Positions 25,311 through 33,535 of a stretch of DNA of 64,000 bases are shown in pieces (within the stretch, counting starts at the first letter, position 1; the number at the start of each line of letters is the position of its first letter). The stretch covers positions 539,563 through 603,562 of the forward strand of contig NZ_FNVT01000003.1 of assembly GCF_900108335.1 (NCBI RefSeq), written 5' to 3'. The position numbers and the translations under genes were made by a program. The stretch is from Nonomuraea solani. GTDB lineage: Bacteria; Actinomycetota; Actinomycetes; Streptosporangiales; Streptosporangiaceae. Under the pieces are notes generated by a model. It saw only the letters and a list, made by a program, of their open reading frames with translations, did no database searches and had not been told where the DNA came from.

Positions 25311-26533
25311 GGGACCTCCATGGTCAGTACGGTAGGGCCGCCTTGAGGGCTGGTCACCGTGAGCGAGCCGTCAAAGGCGGACAGGCGGTCCTCGATGCCG
25401 CGTACTCCGGTGCCACCGTCGCGGCGCACCATGCCGCACCCGTTGTCGCCCACGGTCATGCGAAGCACGCCGGCGGTGTGCCGCAGCCGCACCCATGCGC
25501 GGGAGGCGCCGCTGTGCTTGGCCACGTTGACCAGCGCCTCGGCAACGGCGAAGTAGACGGCGGACTCCACGGGCGGTTGCGGGCGGCCGGGCAGGTCGAT
25601 GTCGACCTCGACCGGCATCGGGCACAGCAGCGCGGACGCCTCGATGGCGCCGGCCAGACCCCGGTCGGACAGCACCGGGGGATGAATGCCGCGCACCAGG
25701 TCACGCAGGTCTGTCAGCGCCTGGCCGGCGACCTCCCGCGCCTCTTCGATCATGCGGACCATCTCGCCCGGATCACGGGAGCCGCGGGCCAGCCCCAGGT
25801 GCAGGCGGACGGCGATCAGCTTGGCCTGCGCGCCGTCGTGCAGGTCGCGTTCGATGCGCCGCAGCTCGGCTGCGCGCGCGTCGACCACCGCGGCCCGTGA
25901 CGCGGTCAGCGCCTGGATCCGCGCGTCCGTCGCGGTGCCGCCGTCCAGCAGCCGTCGCGCCAGTCGTGCCTGCCCGATGTGGAACAGGGGGACGGCCATG
26001 AGGGCGACGACCGCGATGGCCACGATGGACAAGCTGAGGGCGAACGTGTTCAGCGTGCTCGTCTCCGCCGGCCGCAGCCGGAACCAGACATAGTCCAGGG
26101 CGGCCAGCATCGCCCCCATCGCCACCACCGGGGCGGGGCCCGTGGCGACGTGCACGGCCAGCCAGCCCAGTTCACGCCGCGTGCCGCGCCGGCGCGGTTC
26201 CGGCACCGCAGTGGCCCGCCACGGCCGGTCGGTTTCGCGCTGGTGGCCGCCTGCGGCGCCGTCCCTGCCGAGCACCCGGCCCGCCCAGCGGCGTTGGAAG
26301 GCGGCCAGGCGGTGGACGAGAACGAGCCCGAGGCCGAGCGGCGTCCGCCCGAGACCGGCCACCGGCACGAGGGCACCGCTCACCAGCACCAGAGCGAGCA
26401 CCACCAGCGCCGCAAGGCCGGTGACCGCGTTCAGCGCCAGCGCCGCCAGGCTGCTCACTCCGTTGCGCGCGTACCCCTCCAAAGCATTGACGGCCTGCCG
26501 CGCCGGCCCGCCGGACCCGGGTCGTATCCCCAT
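25295..26533 (-). CDS. DesK/NarX-type sensor histidine kinase
   Basis: About 412 residues. The N-terminal half has four or five hydrophobic segments (LAALALNAVTGLAALVVLAL and later ones), so it is membrane-bound. The HisKA_3 dimerisation motif RIERDLHDGAQAKLIAVRLH is near residue 230, with the phospho-accepting His in LHDG. The ATPase domain has VGDNGCGMVRRDG and GTGVRGIEDRLSAFDG. It should phosphorylate the coupled LuxR regulator. The start is ATG 26533 or the adjacent GTG 26536. A short degenerate copy of its N-terminus occurs at 52930-53026 in the duplicated module. Confidence 0.92.
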   Translation of the reverse strand: MGIRPGSGGPARQAVNALEGYARNGVSSLAALALNAVTGLAALVVLALVLVSGALVPVAGLGRTPLGLGLVLVHRLAAFQRRWAGRVLGRDGAAGGHQRETDRPWRATAVPEPRRRGTRRELGWLAVHVATGPAPVVAMGAMLAALDYVWFRLRPAETSTLNTFALSLSIVAIAVVALMAVPLFHIGQARLARRLLDGGTATDARIQALTASRAAVVDARAAELRRIERDLHDGAQAKLIAVRLHLGLARGSRDPGEMVRMIEEAREVAGQALTDLRDLVRGIHPPVLSDRGLAGAIEASALLCPMPVEVDIDLPGRPQPPVESAVYFAVAEALVNVAKHSGASRAWVRLRHTAGVLRMTVGDNGCGMVRRDGGTGVRGIEDRLSAFDGSLTVTSPQGGPTVLTMEVPCTLS

Positions 26534-26715
26534 CACAGGTGCAGTCTGCCCTGCCGACGAGGAGAAGGCGGTGGGGCTGGCCCTACCCCTTGAGGTGGCG
26601 ATTTCCCACCCTGGCCGGTGGGCCGACGCCCATGGAGGCCGGAACCCTGGACCGCGAGGCTGGTCGCGCGATCGGATCGAGCTGATCGGCCCGACCTGGC
26701 GGACAAGGATGAGAC
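26534..26715. promoter_or_regulatory. Divergent regulatory region, conserved in the second module copy
   Basis: About 180 bp between the histidine kinase and the ABC ATPase. A block at about 26521-26636 is repeated at about 53011-53129. Shared features are GGTGGCGATTTCCCACC, which has GGTGG/CCACC arms, and GGGCCGACGCCC, with GGGC/GCCC arms. These are candidate binding sites for the LuxR-type regulator. The conservation is seen in the sequence; the function is inferred. Confidence 0.55.
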
Positions 26716-27657
26716 GTGATCGAAGTGAGAGGGCTGAGCATGCGATACGGCCGCACGCTCGCCGTGGACGACCTGACCTTCACGGTCAAACCGGGCCTGG
26801 TGACCGGATTCCTGGGGCCGAACGGAGCCGGTAAGTCCACGACCATGCGAGTCGTACTCGGGCTGGAGATCCCCACCGCGGGTGAGGCACTGGTGGACGG
26901 GCGCCCGTACGCGTCGCTGCGCCGGCCCATGCGCACGATGGGAGCGCTGCTGGACGCCGGAGCGGTGCACGTCGGGCGTACGGCCCGCGACCATCTCGGC
27001 TGCCTGGCACGCAGCAACGGCATCGGCTTGAAGCGGGTGGCCGCCGTGCTCGACCAGGTCGGCTTGGCCGACGTGGCGGGCCGGCGGATCGGCGGGTTCT
27101 CCCTGGGCATGAAGCAGCGCCTCGGCATCGCGGGGGCGCTGCTCGGCGACCCGGCGGTGCTCATGTTCGACGAGCCACTCAACGGCCTGGACCCGGAGGG
27201 CATCCGCTGGATCCGCGACCTGCTACGCTCGCTGGCGGCCGACGGCCGCACCGTCCTGCTGTCCAGCCATCTGATGAACGAGCTGGCGCTGACCGCCGAC
27301 CATGTCGTGGTCATCGGGCGCGGCCGGCTGATCGCCGACACGACGACGGACGCACTCGCCGCACGGTTCCAGCGCGACGTGCTGGTCCGCACGGCGCACC
27401 CGGACCGGCTGGCGCAGACCCTGCGCGCGCACGGTGCGAGCGTGACCGCCGACGCCCTGGCGCCCGGCGACCTGACGGTGCGGGGCATGGACGCGACCGA
27501 GATCGGCGAGCTGGCCCTGCGGGCGGGCATCGCGCTGCGGGAGCTGACGCCGCGCAGCGCCTCGCTGGAGGAGGCGTTCATGGAGCTGACCGAGGACAGC
27601 GTCCAGTACGGCGCCCGCCCCGCCACCACCGAAACCGTCTCGGAGGTGACCCGATGA
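26716..27657 (+). CDS. ABC transporter ATP-binding protein
   Basis: 313 residues, all ATPase motifs intact: Walker A GPNGAGKSTT (34-43), signature FSLGMKQRLGIAGALL (128-143), Walker B VLMFDEPLNGLD, and the switch His in LLSSHLMNE. It is a CcmA/drug-export-type ATPase with a C-terminal DrrA-like extension. GTG start at 26716. The stop overlaps the ATG of the permease gene (ATGA). It powers the membrane part encoded next. The paralogue at 53211-53887 is broken. Confidence 0.93.
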   Translation: MIEVRGLSMRYGRTLAVDDLTFTVKPGLVTGFLGPNGAGKSTTMRVVLGLEIPTAGEALVDGRPYASLRRPMRTMGALLDAGAVHVGRTARDHLGCLARSNGIGLKRVAAVLDQVGLADVAGRRIGGFSLGMKQRLGIAGALLGDPAVLMFDEPLNGLDPEGIRWIRDLLRSLAADGRTVLLSSHLMNELALTADHVVVIGRGRLIADTTTDALAARFQRDVLVRTAHPDRLAQTLRAHGASVTADALAPGDLTVRGMDATEIGELALRAGIALRELTPRSASLEEAFMELTEDSVQYGARPATTETVSEVTR

Positions 27658-29912
27658 GGGACGTGATCGCCTCAGAGTGGTACAAGCTCCGCTCGCTCCG
27701 CTCCAACGTCTACCTGCTGGCCGTCTCGATCCTCGCCGTGCTGGTCTGCGCCGGGGTGGCGTACCTGGTGGGGCGGGGGTTCGACCGCCAGACGTTCGAG
27801 GAGCGGCTGAGCTTCGCCGGCAACGGCGCCGGGCTGGGCACCGGGCTGCCGGTCGCCTACTTTGTGCTGGGCACGCTGGGCGCGCTCTCGATCACCTCCG
27901 AGTACGCCACAGGGATGATCCGCACCAGCCTGGCGGCGGTGCCGCGGCGACAGGCGTTCCTGTTCGCCAAGATCCCCGGTCTGGCCGCGGTCACCCTGGT
28001 CGTCGGCCAGGTGCTGGCGTTCGCCATGCATCTGGCAGCCCAGGCCGTCCTCGGCGACCGCGCCGGTCAGATGCTGCTTGACGGGGGCACCCTGGGCACC
28101 CCGCTTTCGGAGCCGGGCGTGCTCGCCACGGTGGTCGTCGCCGGGTTGTCCATGACGGCCGCGGCGCTGATCGGGCTCGGTGTGGGCGCGGCGATCCGGT
28201 CCACCCCTGGCAGCCTGGTCGCGCTCGTCATGTTCTTCCTGGTGATCCCGATCGTCGCCCAGGCGCTGCCGTCGCCGCTGCGTTCGCAGGTGGGCTCGTA
28301 CATGATGGAGAATCTGCCGTCGCAGATCGCCGGGGTGGGCGGCGGCCTGCTGCCTTCGGGGACGGCGGCCGCGCTGCTCGTCGTCTACGTCGCCGCCGCG
28401 CTGACGGCGGGCGCGACGGTGACCGCGCTGAAGGGACGCCACAAGGTGCTGGCCATTGGAGCGACCGCCACGCTCCTGACCGCTCTGGTAGCGGTGCCCG
28501 CCACCGCAGACTCGACGCCCTCCGGCCCGTCCTCGCTGGCCTGGCGGCCGTGTACCGGCAAGGACGCCCCTAGGGACATGCGCTGCGCCTCCGTCCAGGT
28601 GCCCCTCGTCTGGACGGAGCCCGCGGGACGGAAGATCACCGTGCCCGTCGCGCTGCTTCCCGCCTCCGGTGTGGCACGCCGGATCGGCACGGTGTTCTCC
28701 ATCCCCGGCGGCCCTGGTGTGTCGGGCATCGACGAGCTGAAGCAGTTCCACGGGAGGTTCGCCAAGCTGCGTGACCGCTTCGACGTGGTCAGCTTCGACC
28801 CGCGCAACACCGTCGAGCCCGGCGGTGTACTGCCGTACGAGTGCCTGGCCACCGGCCCCTATCTCACCCTGCCGGACACCCGTGCCGAGTACGCCGCACT
28901 CGCCCGCACGAACCGCGAACACGCGCAGCGGTGCCGGTCGGCAGACCCGGAGTTCTTCGACCACATGGACTCGGCCTCCGTCGCCCGCGACATCGAGGCC
29001 GTCCGCACCGCCCTGGGCGAGCAGCGGCTGAGTTTCCTCGCCACCTCCTACGGCGGACATCCCGCGATGGCCTACGCCCGCCTGTTCCCCTCCCGCATCC
29101 GCGCCATGGTCATGGACGGCACCGCCGCCCACATCCAGGGGGCAGCGGCCAGGGATGCCGACATGTATCCGAGGGCGGAGAAGCAACTGGAGCGGTTCGC
29201 CGCCTGGTGTCGTTCGGCCACGGCCTGCGCCCTGCACGGCCAGGACACCGGCGAGGTATGGCGCCGGCTGGTGGTCGCCGCCGACCGCTCCCCCGTGCCG
29301 GTGCACAACGACCCGACCGGGGCCGCCTACACCGGGTTCGACCTGAAGGTGGCCGCCGCCCCCAGCTTCACCTCGCCCGGCCCGGAACCGGACGTCCCGC
29401 GCTGGGTCGAGCTGGCCGAGGCGATCAAGAAGGCCGCCGAGGGCGACGCCTCCGGGTTCGCCGAATACGTCCGGCGGGCCACGGGCAGACCCAAGCTCCC
29501 CTCGCTCGCCGGGCAGAACATGACCCACTGCCTCGACGGCCGAGTGTATGAGAGCTACGCGGCCTACCGCAGGGCACTGCGCAGGGCGCGAGAGCTGTCG
29601 CCGAACTTCGCGGGGCAACGGGCGTGGTGGCCGCTGGGCTGCGCCGGCTGGCCCGCTCCCGTCACCAACCCACCGGCACCGCTGCCCACCAGCGGCCTGG
29701 CGCCCTTCCTCGGAGTCGGCAGCTGGACCGACCACGACGAGGTCACCAGTATCATCCGCCACGTGCCGGGCTCCTCGAGCGTCCGGTACGACGGACACGG
29801 CCACGCCCTCTACGTCTACGGCAAGGGCGGCTGCGTCACCGCCCACGTCAACCGCTACTTCACCAGCTTGAGGCTCCCACCCCCAGGCGCCACCTGCCAG
29901 GCCACCGGATGA
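27654..29912 (+). CDS. ABC-2 permease fused to a secreted alpha/beta hydrolase (TAP-like)
   Basis: 752 residues in two parts. Residues 1-about 260 are an ABC-2-type permease with six hydrophobic segments, beginning VIASEWYKLRSLRSN, the usual N-terminus of such permeases. After a last membrane or signal-like helix (VLAIGATATLLTALVAVPAT) follows an alpha/beta hydrolase of the tripeptidyl-aminopeptidase-like type. It has an oxyanion region SIPGGPGVSG, the nucleophile Ser465 in ATSYGGHPA and a C-terminal GHGHALY with His715/717. Several Cys (PCTG, MRCA, YEC, RCRS, TACALHG) point to an exported domain. The hydrolase would sit outside the membrane, tethered to its permease. It could process or degrade a peptide substrate. 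Fusion rather than two genes: the frame is continuous and a near-identical architecture recurs at 53884-56124. Confidence 0.85.
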   Translation: MRDVIASEWYKLRSLRSNVYLLAVSILAVLVCAGVAYLVGRGFDRQTFEERLSFAGNGAGLGTGLPVAYFVLGTLGALSITSEYATGMIRTSLAAVPRRQAFLFAKIPGLAAVTLVVGQVLAFAMHLAAQAVLGDRAGQMLLDGGTLGTPLSEPGVLATVVVAGLSMTAAALIGLGVGAAIRSTPGSLVALVMFFLVIPIVAQALPSPLRSQVGSYMMENLPSQIAGVGGGLLPSGTAAALLVVYVAAALTAGATVTALKGRHKVLAIGATATLLTALVAVPATADSTPSGPSSLAWRPCTGKDAPRDMRCASVQVPLVWTEPAGRKITVPVALLPASGVARRIGTVFSIPGGPGVSGIDELKQFHGRFAKLRDRFDVVSFDPRNTVEPGGVLPYECLATGPYLTLPDTRAEYAALARTNREHAQRCRSADPEFFDHMDSASVARDIEAVRTALGEQRLSFLATSYGGHPAMAYARLFPSRIRAMVMDGTAAHIQGAAARDADMYPRAEKQLERFAAWCRSATACALHGQDTGEVWRRLVVAADRSPVPVHNDPTGAAYTGFDLKVAAAPSFTSPGPEPDVPRWVELAEAIKKAAEGDASGFAEYVRRATGRPKLPSLAGQNMTHCLDGRVYESYAAYRRALRRARELSPNFAGQRAWWPLGCAGWPAPVTNPPAPLPTSGLAPFLGVGSWTDHDEVTSIIRHVPGSSSVRYDGHGHALYVYGKGGCVTAHVNRYFTSLRLPPPGATCQATG

Positions 29913-29940
29913 CGACCGGCCGTGCGGCCTGGTCTCGCCA

Positions 29941-30360
29941 GTGCCGCACCCCTGGGGGATCGGCCGGTTCATCCCGCACATGCTCGAACTGCCCAAGGCC
30001 GCGGCCGACGATTCCGGGCACCTTCCGCTGCCGCACCGCCTGCAGGACGCCTACCGGCGGCGCATCGCCAAACTGCCCGCGCCGGCCCGTACGGCGCTGC
30101 TGGTCGCGGCGGCGGAGGAGAGTGGCGCGCTGGCGGCCACGCTGCGCGCCATGGCCGGTCTCGGGCTGACGGCCGGCGCGCTGGCGGCGGCCGAGGGCGA
30201 GGGGCTGATCACCGTGGAGGCGCAGAAGATCAGATCGACGACGCGGCGGCGCGGGCGTTCGAGGCCAGCGAGCGGGCCTGCCGGACGGTGAACTGGGAAT
30301 TCGCACGGATGGGTGTTCCCGATCCGGTGCTGATGGCGAATATGCGATGGCTGGCCCGCT
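29941..30360 (+). pseudogene. Remnant of a large LuxR-type ATPase (LAL) regulator
   Basis: The frame from 29941 reads PLPHRLQDAYRRRIAKLPAP, ARTALLVAAAEESGALAATL, then LTAGALAAAEGEGLITVE. This looks like the segment after the ATPase of LAL-type LuxR regulators. The sequence then shifts frame into DDAAARAFEASERACRTVNW and stops making sense. No P-loop or HTH is left. The stretch 29913-30764 otherwise holds no gene. Confidence 0.45.
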
Positions 30361-30764
30361 CAGGAGTTCCCGGACTGAACACGAGACCAAATCGCGGCCT
30401 GTCCTCCAGGTCACCGACCACTGGTCAGTCCACCCCTCGTCCAGGTCCAGACCAGACATGCCTGCCTCCACCCCGACCGGGGTCAGCAGGCCGTCCCACC
30501 CTGCCGAGTGCGACCACAGCGGACCAGCCCGACCTACCCCGCTATCACCCTCAACGTCCACGGACACTACTGTCCGTCGATCGTGAGAATCGGTCCCAGA
30601 ATGCCTGAGACCTACCGCCCGGTGCCAACTACCGCGAGAAATCGGTTCCAACAAGCGTGAGCCGACCCACCCAGACCCCAAGGTCACGGCACCTCATCGG
30701 TTCCAGCTATCTCGATCAGGCTCATTCAGCTGAAGGCCGTGGGCAGGTGTGGATCGTCTTCATG

Positions 30765-31361
30765 TCAGCACTCCCGCATCGCGGCGCGGGTCTGCGCGGT
30801 GGACATGGGCGGCACCGGCAGGGGCCGGGCGGCGGCGAGGCGCAGGCCGTCCAGGGCGAGGGCGAGGTGCCGCCGCCAGGCTCCCGGCGCCACTTTGGAC
30901 GTGGCTCTGACGGTCGCCGCCACACCCCAGAGCACGAATGCCATGTCGGCGAGTGTGACGTCGCCGCGCAAGTCCCCGGATCGCTGGGCGCGTTCGAGGA
31001 TCTCCCCCATCAGGCCGAATCCGCGATCCCCGTCCACCGCCACCGTCCGCGCGGCGAGGTCGTTGTAGCCGAGGTCAGCCGCCTGCAGTTCGCACACGCC
31101 GGTCAGGAACGCGACGAACCCCTCCCAGGCGTCGTCCATCGCCAGCGCCTGCTCGGCCAGCTCGGTCACGGTCGCCGCACGATCCGCGAACACTGCCTCC
31201 ACCAGGGCGTCGCGTGTGGGGAAGCGGTTGTAGAGCGTGCCGATGCTGACACCGGCCGAGCGTGCGATCTCCTCAAGCGGTACGTCGAGCCCCCGGTCCG
31301 CGAACAGCTCCCGGGCCGCTCGCAGGAGGCGCTCGCGGTTGTGTACGGCGTCCTTGCGCAT
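30765..31361 (-). CDS. TetR-family repressor
   Basis: 198 residues from ATG 31361 (MRKDAVHNRERLLRAARELF); the longer frame to 31391 adds a non-homologous tail and runs into the putative operator. The N-terminal helix-turn-helix is IARSAGVSIGTLYNRFPTRD. The C-terminal domain is of the usual ligand-binding type. It is divergent from the SDR gene, with 55 bp between the starts, and likely represses that gene and itself through the CTCAA/TTGAG repeats there. Confidence 0.9.
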   Translation of the reverse strand: MRKDAVHNRERLLRAARELFADRGLDVPLEEIARSAGVSIGTLYNRFPTRDALVEAVFADRAATVTELAEQALAMDDAWEGFVAFLTGVCELQAADLGYNDLAARTVAVDGDRGFGLMGEILERAQRSGDLRGDVTLADMAFVLWGVAATVRATSKVAPGAWRRHLALALDGLRLAAARPLPVPPMSTAQTRAAMREC

Positions 31362-31378
31362 GCCCGGAATCCTAGCTA

Positions 31379-31416
31379 AGTTGAGGCTCATCTCAAGTTG
31401 AGGAGGACCTCAAGTT
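31379..31416. promoter_or_regulatory. Putative TetR operator
   Basis: CTCAAGTTGAG (31392-31402) is an 11-bp palindrome around a central G. Half-matching copies flank it: AAGTTGAGG just upstream and CCTCAAGTT just downstream. It overlaps the ribosome-binding site (GAGGAGG, 31400-31406) of the SDR gene, a good position for repression. Confidence 0.6.
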
Positions 31417-32214
31417 ATGGCCCGCACTATCGTGATCACTGGCGGCACGAACGGCATCGGCAAAGCCCTCGCCCGCCACTACACCGAGCTCGGCGATCAA
31501 GTCGTGGCCGTGGGCAGCAGCGAGGAGGGCGGGCGACGCCTGCGCGAGGAGGTGCCGAACGCCCAATTCGTCAGAGCTGACCTCAGCTCCCTGCGCCAGA
31601 CCCGCGACCTGATAGAACGACTCAGCACCGAGCACCCCGTGATCGACGCGTTGGTGCTCGCCGCGTTCCGGTTCAACGCGGTACGAGTGGAGACCGATGA
31701 GGGTTTCGAGCACACCTTCGCCCTCTACGTGATCAACCGCTGGCTCATGGCCGAAGGACTGCGCGACCCGTTGGAAAAGGCACCGATACCGGTGATCATC
31801 AACCTGTGCGGCGCCGGACAAGGCGGCAAGATCCAATGGAACGACCTCCAGCTGAAGGACAAGTACCGGGGGCTGACCGCAACCATGCAGGGAGCCGCGG
31901 CCAGCGAACTACTGGGGATGGCCTACTCCTCTGAGCGGACGAAATACGTGCTGTACAACCCGGTGTTCGTGGCGACCGGCTTGCATGAGCCCTTCAAGCA
32001 GCCGCTGCGCGGCCTCGTACAGGTGGCATCGGCGGTGTTCGCCCAACCGGTGGCCAAAGCCGTGCCGCCGCTAGCCGCACTCATCGACCATCCGCCGGCC
32101 AAGCCACTCACGACCTGGAAGAAGGGCAAGCCGATCGATCTTGCCGTGGACCGGAACGAGGCGCGGCGTTTCGAGGAGACCATCCGCACTGTGACCCAGT
32201 CCGCCCTCCCGTAA
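31417..32214 (+). CDS. Short-chain dehydrogenase/reductase-like protein lacking the YxxxK pair
   Basis: 265 residues. The cofactor-binding motif TGGTNGIGKALA is intact, and LSSLRQT and DALVLAA fit the SDR fold. At the place of the catalytic Tyr-x3-Lys, however, the sequence is TATMQGAAASELLGMAYS, so no clear Tyr/Lys pair is present. It may be an atypical reductase or a NAD(P)-binding protein without dehydrogenase activity. ATG 31417 with GGAGG about 10 nt upstream. Probably controlled by the divergent TetR. Confidence 0.8.
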   Translation: MARTIVITGGTNGIGKALARHYTELGDQVVAVGSSEEGGRRLREEVPNAQFVRADLSSLRQTRDLIERLSTEHPVIDALVLAAFRFNAVRVETDEGFEHTFALYVINRWLMAEGLRDPLEKAPIPVIINLCGAGQGGKIQWNDLQLKDKYRGLTATMQGAAASELLGMAYSSERTKYVLYNPVFVATGLHEPFKQPLRGLVQVASAVFAQPVAKAVPPLAALIDHPPAKPLTTWKKGKPIDLAVDRNEARRFEETIRTVTQSALP

Positions 32215-33252
32215 GCCCCGGGGGCGAGATGCCGTCACGGGATGCCGACTGCCCTTTCCCGGCTCACACGGCACCCACTCTTGGTTACGAGAACCACTTT
32301 CGAGACCAACTTATGAGACTGGCCGACCTGCGGAAATGTCGCTGCCGCAGGTACGTCTGGGGCTCGTCTCGAAAGCATGGATCCAAGAAGAGCGGGACCC
32401 GTCACTATAGGTGACGGGGTCGTGGACTGGCGCTCAAAGCAACAATCGAGCATCGCTCACGGGATCCTGGAACAGTGACCCGTTACGCCGGGGTCGGTGT
32501 GTTGCCGTGGATCACCCGGACGCGTGCTTCGGCCAGGAAGTCCAGGCCGATGTAGCGGCGTGCCTCGCCCCATTCTTCCGGGTGACGTGACGTGCTTGAT
32601 GGCGATGTCCCGCCCGGTGACGCGGGGGTGCTCACGGCGTGGGTCTCACTCAGCGGCATCATCCTCGACATCCTGGGTCCGCACCGGTCACCGCACGCAG
32701 CTGGATTTCGCTCCTTAAACGGCAGGGCCCATCACCAAGTGCCTGACGCCGTCGGGGATCTTCGCCGAACAAGGGATCAGCCGGTTTCGCGCCATGCACG
32801 TGGTCGAGGGATGCCATGGTCAGGCGGTGAGGCCGAGCCAGGTGGCGAGCTGGGTGAGGTCGCGGTTGGAGCGGTCGGACCATGGCCACCGAACGCCAGC
32901 GATGCGGCCTCTGCCTGTGGGCAAGCTTGCTCTTCCGGGAGTCCCGGGCGATCCGTTCGGAGTTGCGGATGATCGTCTGGAAGAGCGGCGCGCGGCTGGA
33001 CGGCGCCGTAGGCGGCCATGGCCAGGATCGAAGACCATTGCACCACCCGCTGTTTGCCGGTCGAGGCCGCGTCTCGGAAAGGATCGCCGGCCCTCGATGC
33101 CGCCCCGAGGCCCAGCGGGACGACATCGGCGCCGAGCTGCGGCGGGCTTCGCGTCACGGTACAACTACCCGCCGCACCTCCATCCGGCGCCAGCCGTACA
33201 AAACGCTAGGCTGAGGTCTCGAACCAGAGCGCGTGTGCTGGGAGGGGCTGGA
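32215..33252. other. Gene-poor, degenerate stretch
   Basis: About 1 kb with no intact gene. A stem-loop, CCCGTCAC/GTGACGGG with a 5-nt loop (32398-32418), may be a terminator or an element end. Short minus-strand fragments such as EEWGEARRYIGLDFLAEARV (around 32510-32580) and FQTIIRNSERIARDSRKSK (around 32930-32990) look like pieces of former genes, but I cannot name them. The location between mobile remnants fits a decayed insertion region. Confidence 0.4.
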
Positions 33253-33510
33253 TTGCTAACCATCGGGCAACTGGCCGCACGGGTGGGCATGACCATCCGT
33301 GCCATCCGGCATTACCACCAGCGTGGCCTGCTTCCCGAGCCCGAACGCGATGCCTCGGGTTATCGCCGCTACGGCCCGCGAGCCGTGGTCGATTTGATCC
33401 GGATCAAGACGCTGGTGGCCGCAGGCGTGCCGCTCGCGCGGGTCGAACAATTGCTCGCCGCCGGCCAGGGATGTCTTCGAATCACTGGCGGCTATATGGC
33501 CCGTCTGGGC
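33253..33510 (+). pseudogene. MerR-family regulator, truncated
   Basis: TTG start at 33253 with GGAGGGG at 33241-33247. The product begins LTIGQLAARVGMTIRAIRHY, with HQRGLLPEPERDASGYRRYG following, and continues VAAGVPLARVEQLLAAG. This is a complete MerR DNA-binding domain. After about residue 75 the similarity stops (CLRITGGYMARLG) and the frame runs into the 3' end of the opposite-strand NACHT gene. The effector-binding half is missing. The end coordinate is where similarity fades; the frame itself stays open to 33705. Confidence 0.65.
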
Positions 33511-33535
33511 GACGACGTTCGGCGGCGCGGGTCAG

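Noticed and set aside
27672..29996. 774-codon open frame antisense to the permease-hydrolase gene
   Set aside because: Its composition (Gly, Arg, His, Pro repeats) is that of a GC-rich shadow frame. The sense strand has clear membrane segments and catalytic motifs.
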